DNA of 11,425 bases, taken from Candidatus Dojkabacteria bacterium UBA5232. Lineage in GTDB: Bacteria; Patescibacteriota; Dojkabacteria; SC72. The notes under the pieces are model-generated. The model was not told the origin of the DNA, did no database searches, and saw nothing but the letters and a program-made list of their open reading frames with translations. A program made the position numbers and the translations under genes. The stretch lies in NCBI GenBank assembly GCA_002409215.1, contig DHUO01000001.1, forward strand, positions 1 through 11,425, given 5' to 3'. Of this stretch, positions 6,299-11,425 are shown one piece after another. Each line of letters begins with the position of its first letter. Position 1 is the first letter of the stretch.

Positions 6299-7594
6299 TT
6301 ACTTTTTAGAGATTGTATCTACGACTTCTTCTATTGAGAGGAGATTTTGAGATTTATCTAGCATATTTTTCAATTGTATTTTCTCTTGATTCATTTCATC
6401 TTCCCCTATTATTCCAACCCATTTAACTCCTTTGCGATCAGCATATTTAAGGGAAGTTTTAAACTTCTGAATGTCGGGATATATGTTTGTTATTATTCCT
6501 TCCTCTCTTAGTTTGTTTGCAACCTTTATTGTATATCCTATACATTCAGTACTGACAGAGATGAGTAAAATGGAATCATTTACAATTTCTTTATTTAACA
6601 TGTTTCTATCTTTGATAATTTCTAACAGTCTTTCTAATCCAAAAGAAGTTCCTGTTGCTGGTATTTCTCTTCCAATGTATTTGGACACAGCTTTATCATA
6701 TCTTCCTCCTCCACTTACAGAGCCAACATCACCATCAACTACTTCATACTCCCATACAGCTCCAGTATATGAGGCCAAACCTCTTGTTAATGTTGCGTCA
6801 AATTTTATAAACTCAACCATATCTTTATTTGTTTTAACAATATTTATGATTTCTCTGATATTGTTTATTCCTTTTTCTCCACTTTCTGTATTTTTAATGA
6901 TTTCTCCTAGCTCTTCTATATCAAGATCTAACGCAGAGAGGAGAGCTGTTGCCTGTTTTTCTTCAATTTCTTTTTCAATTAATTCTTTCTTAACGTTTTC
7001 TGGGCCGACTTTTTTCATCTTATCTATCGCAATATATACATCTTCAAAATATTTCTCGTCTATACCAATGGAATCAATTAATCCTTTGATAATTTCTCTA
7101 CTATTTATCCTTACGACATACTTTTTAAATCCTAATGCTTTTAAGAATGCTAATCCAAATTGGATAACTTCAGCATCAGCCATGGGAGAGCTACTTCCAA
7201 GAGTATCTATATCCATTTGAGTAAACTCTCTTAATCGACCTTTCTGTACATTCTCTGCTCTCCATACATTCTGTATTTGATATCTTTTGTATGGAAAAGC
7301 AATATTGTTGTAATTCTGTGCTACTGCTCTGCACATAGGAATCATAAGTTCATACTTGAGCATAACATCTCTACCTCCATTATCTTTGAATCTATAATAT
7401 AGCTTCTCTGCCTCATCACCACTTTGTCCTAATATCAATTCTGAATATTCTAAGGCAGGTGTTTCCAATGCTTCAAAACCGTATGAAATTGCAATTGTTT
7501 TGAAGATATTCCTGATAAAATCACGGATTTTCATATCATCCGAGAAATAATCATTAAAACCTTTTAATGTTTTTGGTTCAAGTTTTCCTTCCAT
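6299..7594 (-). CDS. hisS: Histidyl-tRNA synthetase
   Basis: 431 residues (E. coli 424). It charges tRNA-His with histidine in the cytoplasm. The class II catalytic core begins PKTLKGFNDYF and has motif 1 around GFEALETPALE, motif 2 in NVWRAENVQKGRLREFTQMD with Arg112, the HisA region LTRGLASYTGAVWE, and motif 3 SGGGRYDKAV...GTSFGLERLLEI. The C-terminal anticodon-binding domain (HGTP_anticodon, about 338-431) reads ILLISVSTE...YPDIQKFKTSLKYADRKGVKWVGIIGEDE. Against E. coli numbering recalled from the family, Glu82, Arg112, Gln126, Asp130, Arg271 and Tyr276 occupy expected pocket positions. Met84 stands where Thr85 is usual and Ser275 where Tyr263 is usual, both unusual in the histidine pocket. 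Motif 2 resembles the archaeal/eukaryotic style (REF-Q-D-D) more than the E. coli one. The ATG at 7594 lies 8 nt after an extended -10, with no Shine-Dalgarno. Confidence 0.95.
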   Translation of the reverse strand: MEGKLEPKTLKGFNDYFSDDMKIRDFIRNIFKTIAISYGFEALETPALEYSELILGQSGDEAEKLYYRFKDNGGRDVMLKYELMIPMCRAVAQNYNNIAFPYKRYQIQNVWRAENVQKGRLREFTQMDIDTLGSSSPMADAEVIQFGLAFLKALGFKKYVVRINSREIIKGLIDSIGIDEKYFEDVYIAIDKMKKVGPENVKKELIEKEIEEKQATALLSALDLDIEELGEIIKNTESGEKGINNIREIINIVKTNKDMVEFIKFDATLTRGLASYTGAVWEYEVVDGDVGSVSGGGRYDKAVSKYIGREIPATGTSFGLERLLEIIKDRNMLNKEIVNDSILLISVSTECIGYTIKVANKLREEGIITNIYPDIQKFKTSLKYADRKGVKWVGIIGEDEMNQEKIQLKNMLDKSQNLLSIEEVVDTISKK

Positions 7595-7602
7595 AACACT
7601 TA

Positions 7603-7611
7603 ATTATACCA
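7603..7611 (-). promoter_or_regulatory. Extended -10 promoter of hisS (leaderless start)
   Basis: On the minus strand, TGGTATAAT (7611 down to 7603) is a consensus extended -10. It is followed by 8 nt (taagtgtt) and then the hisS ATG at 7594, the same spacing as at mutS. A weak -35 candidate TTGTAG lies at 7632-7627 with an 18-bp spacer. The transcript would begin at or next to the ATG, so no ribosome-binding leader is possible. Confidence 0.65.
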
Positions 7612-7615
7612 CGTA

Positions 7616-7643
7616 TTGAAATTACACTACAAAATGGCATAAT
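7616..7643 (+). promoter_or_regulatory. Promoter of the class A PBP gene
   Basis: TTGAAA (7616-7621, 5/6 match to the -35 consensus) and CATAAT (7638-7643, 5/6 match to the -10) are separated by 16 bp. Transcription would start around 7649-7651, only a few bases before ATG 7654. Alternative -10 readings in the same AT-rich stretch (TAATAT at 7640, TATACT at 7645) put the start equally close. No Shine-Dalgarno is present. The element shares the 59-bp gap with the divergent hisS promoter. Confidence 0.5.
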
Positions 7644-7653
7644 ATATACTATT

Positions 7654-10638
7654 ATGAAATACAGTGTTGGTTTTTCAAATAGTAGAGGAAGAACTAGAAG
7701 AGGTTCTTCCGGAAAAAGTCTTTTAGGTAAGTCTTTTAAGCCTGGTGGGTTTGGTTTTGATAGGTATAAAAATGTTAAGAAATATGCTTCTAGGAATCTA
7801 GGAAGTAAGACAGCAAGACATAGTGAGAAAAGAAGACCTAAGGACAAGAAGAAATTGAAGAAGATATTTGTTGTAGGTTTAGGGGTAATGTTCTTTATTG
7901 GTTGTATTGTATTAATAGTTTTGGGTGTGTATCTTAAGAATTTAGGAAAATCACTTCCTCCTCCTAATGAGTTAATCTCTAGAACTTCCGATCAAAGTAC
8001 ACAGATATTAGATAGGAAGGGTAATGTCCTTTATACTGTTTATGGTGAGCAGAATAGAGAGTTTGTATCAATAGATAAGATTCCGGAGCATACTAGAAAG
8101 GCAGTTTTAGCTGCTGAGGACTCAGAATTCTATCAGCACAAGGGTGTTGATTTAGTTGGTATTGGAAGGGCATTGTTCCAAAATCTTCGAGGACGAAAAG
8201 TTGTTAGTGGTGCAAGTACCCTTACACAACAGTTGGTAAAAAAGACACTACTTTATGATATCTTGGGTGAAGAGGCTAATCAGAAAACTATTGCAAGGAA
8301 GGTTAAGGAAATTTTGATTACAATGCAGGTTGAACAGACATTTACAAAAGATGAGATTTTGCAGATGTATATGAATGAGATTCCTCTTGGTGGTGTAAAC
8401 TATGGATTCCAAGCAGCATCACATTCCTACTTTGGGAAAGATATTAGTGAACTTACTCTTGCAGAGAGCGCTATGTTAGCAGGTATTATTCAGGCTCCTG
8501 GTGAGTACTCCCCTCTTTTTGGAAGGAATGCTGAGATGGGTAAGGTAAGACAGAAATATGTGTTTGACCAGTTGCAGGAGAAGGAGAGACTATTTGGTAT
8601 CTCAAAGGAAGAGATTGATAAGGCAAGGGAAGAGGAGCTTGTGTATAAACCATCTAGAATAGATATTAAGTCACCCCACTTTGTTTTCTATGTTAAAGCG
8701 GCACTGGAAGATGAATTTGGTGCAGATGTAGTAGAGAAAGGTGGGCTTAAAGTTACAACGACATTAGATCCGACACTTCAGAGTATTGCAGAGGAAGAGA
8801 TTCGCAAGGGTGTTGAAGTAGCTGCAAAGCGATACAATGTTAATAATGGTGCTATGGTAGTAATAAATCCTAAGAATGGTCAGCTTCTATCTATGGTTGG
8901 TTCCGTAGACTATTGGAAGACAGATGACCCTAGGGTTGATGGTAATGTTAATATTACAACTAGTTATAGGCAGATGGGTTCTGCTGTTAAGCCTTTTGTA
9001 TATCTTAGTGCAATTACAAATAAAGGGACAGGTCCTTGGACTGTAAGTCCGGATATAAATAATATTGCATTTGGTAATTATAAACCAACAAACTGGGATA
9101 ATAGGTATGATGGTTTGATAACTGCAAGAAAAGCTTTAGTAGAATCTCGAAATATTCCAGCAGTATATACTTTGCAAATGGGTGGAATTGATAACTTCCT
9201 CCAACTCATGCAGAAGCTTGGTGTGTCAGCCATGGAGAACAAGGCTGGTTACGGTTTGAGTTTAGCATTGGGTTCTGCTGAGATGAGAATGACAGAGTTT
9301 ACTAATGCTTTTGGTACTTTAGCAAATGGTGGTATTAAACATGATATTGTATCGATACTTAAAGTAGAGGATGCTAAAGGGAAAGTATTAAAAGAGTATA
9401 AAGATACTGAAGGGAAAAGAGTTGTTGATGAGAAGGAAGCTTATCTTGTAAACTGGATGATTTGTGACTTGCAAAACTTTAATGATAAGCCAGATAATAG
9501 ATATTATACAGTTAATGGTAAGAAGGTTTGTGGAAAAACAGGAACAACAAATGGTCCAAAAGATCTTTTAACATTCCTATATAACCAAAGTATTGTTGTA
9601 GGTGTATGGAATGGAAACAATAATAATATCGTTATGCCAAGAGCTTGGGCAACCACAGTTTCTCTTCCCCTAGCCCACTCGTTCTTGCAGAGAGTAATTG
9701 ATCAGTATAGTGAGTTTAATTTCAACAGGCCTGCAGGCATTATGACGACCAGTGTATGTAAGGATACTGGAGCTACTCCTGCTGATGGTGTTGAGTGTAA
9801 TAAGGAGGCATCTATATATATATCTGGGCGCTCGCCTCAAGTAGACAATAGAAAGGCGATAGAAGTTTGTACTGCAGATGGGAAGATTCCTACAAACATG
9901 GATATTGCTAGACAGTATGGATTAACTGCAACTAAGATGCTCTTGAGTACGACTTTGGAGAACCCATTGCAAGTCGATGCGTACAGAGGTTATCTTAATG
10001 CTAGTGGAAGCTACCTTTTTGAGATGCCTGAGAGTGGTATTTGTTTACCACCTCTTGGTCCTGATGGTGCACCTTTGGTAGATATTTCTTCACCAACAGC
10101 TGGTCAAACCTTCTCCGCGGGTCAGAACATTGAAATTAAAGGGAGTGTTGTTTCGCAAACACCTCTTACAGCATTTAGTATAACAGTTGGCGGACAGCCC
10201 ATCCCAGGGATTGATAAAACATCTGTAAGGGCTGATGGTAGTTATATTGTTAATTACGTTGTTCCCAATAGTATGAATGGGAACAAACAGATTGTAGTTA
10301 CTGCTAGAGATACAGCAAAGGTTGGTAGCAAGAGTGTGAGTGTTACTTTAGGAAATTCCACCCCTTCTTCCTCTCTTGAGATTATACAGCCAACAGAAGG
10401 TGCTAGTGTAGCTGTTAATACTCAGATTATTGTAGAAATTTTTGGTACTAATATATCTGCAGTAGGTATTACAATTGGTGAGGGAGGTTTAGTGTCAGAG
10501 CCTACTAAAATATCAGATAATAGATGGGCTCTTACAATTCCACCTAATCTAGGTATGGGGACATACAAGATAAGAGCATCTGCTTTGGTTGATGGGAAAA
10601 CATTGCAGAAGACAATTAATGTCAAAATAATTAAATAA
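7654..10638 (+). CDS. Class A penicillin-binding protein (transglycosylase/transpeptidase) with Ig-like tail
   Basis: 994 residues, a bifunctional PBP1A-type enzyme that polymerises lipid II glycan chains and cross-links the peptides outside the membrane. A very basic cytoplasmic tail (1-70, rich in Arg/Lys) precedes one membrane anchor (about 71-94). The GT51 domain (about 120-300) has catalytic Glu155 in AAEDSEFYQHKGVD, then GASTLTQQLVKK and the QMYMNEIPLGG motif. The transpeptidase domain (about 395-690) has Ser443-x-x-Lys446, Ser498-Arg-Asn500 and Lys628-Thr-Gly-Thr631, all intact. After it come a region with four cysteines (702, 715, 739, 797) and two beta-rich modules starting near 810 and 908 (ISSPTAGQTF and IIQPTEGASV). 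These resemble bacterial Ig-like (Big_7-type) repeats that may bind wall or position the enzyme. The gene ends by overlapping the convergent pheT by 8 bp. The class A PBP assignment is firm; the tail family is less so. Confidence 0.95.
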   Translation: MKYSVGFSNSRGRTRRGSSGKSLLGKSFKPGGFGFDRYKNVKKYASRNLGSKTARHSEKRRPKDKKKLKKIFVVGLGVMFFIGCIVLIVLGVYLKNLGKSLPPPNELISRTSDQSTQILDRKGNVLYTVYGEQNREFVSIDKIPEHTRKAVLAAEDSEFYQHKGVDLVGIGRALFQNLRGRKVVSGASTLTQQLVKKTLLYDILGEEANQKTIARKVKEILITMQVEQTFTKDEILQMYMNEIPLGGVNYGFQAASHSYFGKDISELTLAESAMLAGIIQAPGEYSPLFGRNAEMGKVRQKYVFDQLQEKERLFGISKEEIDKAREEELVYKPSRIDIKSPHFVFYVKAALEDEFGADVVEKGGLKVTTTLDPTLQSIAEEEIRKGVEVAAKRYNVNNGAMVVINPKNGQLLSMVGSVDYWKTDDPRVDGNVNITTSYRQMGSAVKPFVYLSAITNKGTGPWTVSPDINNIAFGNYKPTNWDNRYDGLITARKALVESRNIPAVYTLQMGGIDNFLQLMQKLGVSAMENKAGYGLSLALGSAEMRMTEFTNAFGTLANGGIKHDIVSILKVEDAKGKVLKEYKDTEGKRVVDEKEAYLVNWMICDLQNFNDKPDNRYYTVNGKKVCGKTGTTNGPKDLLTFLYNQSIVVGVWNGNNNNIVMPRAWATTVSLPLAHSFLQRVIDQYSEFNFNRPAGIMTTSVCKDTGATPADGVECNKEASIYISGRSPQVDNRKAIEVCTADGKIPTNMDIARQYGLTATKMLLSTTLENPLQVDAYRGYLNASGSYLFEMPESGICLPPLGPDGAPLVDISSPTAGQTFSAGQNIEIKGSVVSQTPLTAFSITVGGQPIPGIDKTSVRADGSYIVNYVVPNSMNGNKQIVVTARDTAKVGSKSVSVTLGNSTPSSSLEIIQPTEGASVAVNTQIIVEIFGTNISAVGITIGEGGLVSEPTKISDNRWALTIPPNLGMGTYKIRASALVDGKTLQKTINVKIIK
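10631..10638. other. Convergent 3' overlap (PBP / pheT)
   Basis: The PBP TAA (10636-10638) lies inside the last codons of pheT, and the pheT TAA (10633-10631 on the minus strand) lies inside the last codons of the PBP gene. This 8-bp overlap leaves no intergenic terminator. It is the second convergent junction of this kind in the window. Confidence 0.9.
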
Positions 10639-11425
10639 CTTCTGCTTCAAAAACTTCTTTAAACCTTTTTATAATTTTTTCTGTAATATTCTTTATATCC
10701 TTATCGCTTGCAGTCTTGTCATACTTGCTTGCTATAAGTCTTAAGGTAGTTCTTTTTAAATTCTCTCTCTTCTTATCTTCGTAAATATCTATACATTCAA
10801 CTCTACCCCAACTATCTTTACTTTTGATAATCTTTTCTAATTCTAAAATCATCTTTTGACAAGGAGTGCTCTTTGTTGTTTCAAAGGTGAAATCAATTGA
10901 AAATGTAGGATAAATAGGAACTTCAACATACATTTCTCTTTTAATGTCTAACTCAAGAACTCTGTTTAGATTAATATCAATAGCACAACTATACTCAGAG
11001 AGTTTATACTCTTCACGAATGCTCCTTTTTAATTCTCCAACGACCCCTATTGCAACCTTGTCCAAAAAACATATAGCAGAAACATTTGCATCAAACATAG
11101 GTGATATTGTTTTGATATCTTCGGGTAAATCTTGTTCCAGAGAATCGGCAATTAAAATGTAATTACATTCTTTTTGATTTAAAATTTTCTCTATATACTG
11201 TTTCCCCCAATAATATGAAGATCCACTATTTTCTACTTTCTCTTTATTGAAAATAGATGAAAGGTGCCACTCTTCTTTAGGTAGTGAGTCAGCATCAAGA
11301 TAGCCTTTTATATGTGGGATATTAATCTCAAACAAACCAAACTCAGTAAATCCTCTTTGAATGTTTTCTTTACATTTAGGTAGAATACTTTGTAATAGTG
11401 AGGTTCGCATAAACTTTAATTCAGG
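10631..11425 (-). CDS. pheT: Phenylalanyl-tRNA synthetase beta subunit, C-terminal part
   Basis: The reading frame stays open to the window edge (the first visible codons read PELKFMRTSLLQSILP), so this is the last 264 residues of a longer gene. The Met at 11410 is internal: L/M-R-T-S-L-L-x-S-I-L-P matches the conserved LR-SLLPGLL region of the PheT catalytic-like core. After that core, which includes GLFEINIPHIKG and VAIGVVGEL, comes the C-terminal ferredoxin-fold anticodon-binding domain (FDX-ACB, PF03147). It begins near EVPIYPTFSIDFTF (about 10930) and runs through VECIDIYEDKKRENLKRTTL and DKTASDKDI to FEAEVI. PheT forms the alpha2-beta2 enzyme with PheS that charges tRNA-Phe, and this domain grips the tRNA. 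pheS would be expected upstream of pheT, beyond the window. The ending is divergent from the usual G-A-x-L-R but in the right place. Confidence 0.92.
   Translation of the reverse strand, partial: PELKFMRTSLLQSILPKCKENIQRGFTEFGLFEINIPHIKGYLDADSLPKEEWHLSSIFNKEKVENSGSSYYWGKQYIEKILNQKECNYILIADSLEQDLPEDIKTISPMFDANVSAICFLDKVAIGVVGELKRSIREEYKLSEYSCAIDINLNRVLELDIKREMYVEVPIYPTFSIDFTFETTKSTPCQKMILELEKIIKSKDSWGRVECIDIYEDKKRENLKRTTLRLIASKYDKTASDKDIKNITEKIIKRFKEVFEAEVI

Noticed and set aside
6471..7220. Long open frame (249 codons) on the + strand opposite hisS
   Set aside because: It lies wholly antisense to clear hisS domains, and its Ser/Ile/Leu-rich composition is that of a mirror frame in AT-rich DNA. 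No motif or promoter is seen.
7639..7655. Inverted repeat ATAATA-n5-TATTAT at the PBP start
   Set aside because: Only 6-bp arms made wholly of A/T within an AT-rich promoter; expected by chance.
7578..7847. 89-codon minus-strand open frame across the hisS start and PBP 5' end
   Set aside because: It overlaps both genes and the divergent promoter. Its hydrophobic, proline-rich look is the mirror of the basic PBP tail.
11408..11410. ATG at 11410 (minus) as the pheT start
   Set aside because: The frame continues upstream to the window edge with conserved PheT-like residues (PELKF), and the remaining 259 residues would cover only the C-terminal third of PheT.
1..11425. Possible reassignment of TGA (no gene here ends in TGA)
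   Set aside because: All seven genes reach full or expected domain ends under the standard code, with no in-frame TGA to read through. Seven stops are too few to infer avoidance.

Overview
The window is about 11.4 kb of AT-rich bacterial DNA packed with seven protein genes. No gap between genes exceeds about 60 bp. I see no RNA gene, mobile element, CRISPR array or long repeat. The gene content is housekeeping: DNA mismatch repair, two aminoacyl-tRNA synthetases, a peptidoglycan synthase, a membrane permease, a regulator and a PEP-synthase-like protein. The divergent sequences, compact layout, convergent genes that overlap at their stops and gene starts without Shine-Dalgarno sequences suggest a small-genome lineage such as the Patescibacteria/Candidate Phyla Radiation. 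That placement is inference; the phylum cannot be fixed by eye. All genes read under the standard bacterial code. All stops are TAA or TAG.

Layout: (1) the 3' end of an AI-2E family permease gene (1-450, +), then a PEP-synthase-like gene (488-3031, +) and mutS (3074-5677, +). (2) Convergent to mutS, and sharing stop-codon bases with it, lies a small OmpR-like regulator with a degenerate receiver (5674-6264, -), downstream of hisS (6299-7594, -). (3) A 59-bp divergent promoter region separates hisS from a class A penicillin-binding protein gene (7654-10638, +). (4) This gene overlaps by 8 bp the 3' end of a convergent pheT (10631-11425, -), which is cut by the window edge.

Two things stand out. 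First, the PEP-synthase-like protein keeps the three-domain order of the family and most of the ATP-grasp motifs. However, the swivel-domain phosphohistidine is replaced by Asp, and by hand alignment the catalytic residues of the PEP/pyruvate barrel are also replaced. It looks like a full-length, maintained pseudoenzyme or repurposed protein. Second, mutS and hisS each have an extended -10 box (TGnTATAMT) ending 8 nt before the ATG. The regulator and PBP genes have -10-like boxes close to their ATGs as well. This fits leaderless transcription. The regulator also has an 8-bp perfect inverted repeat covering its start codon and probable -10, a candidate autoregulatory operator.

The genes do not form one pathway. 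hisS and pheT supply translation, mutS repairs replication errors, and the PBP builds cell wall. The regulator may be co-transcribed with hisS or may control itself; its targets cannot be read from this window.
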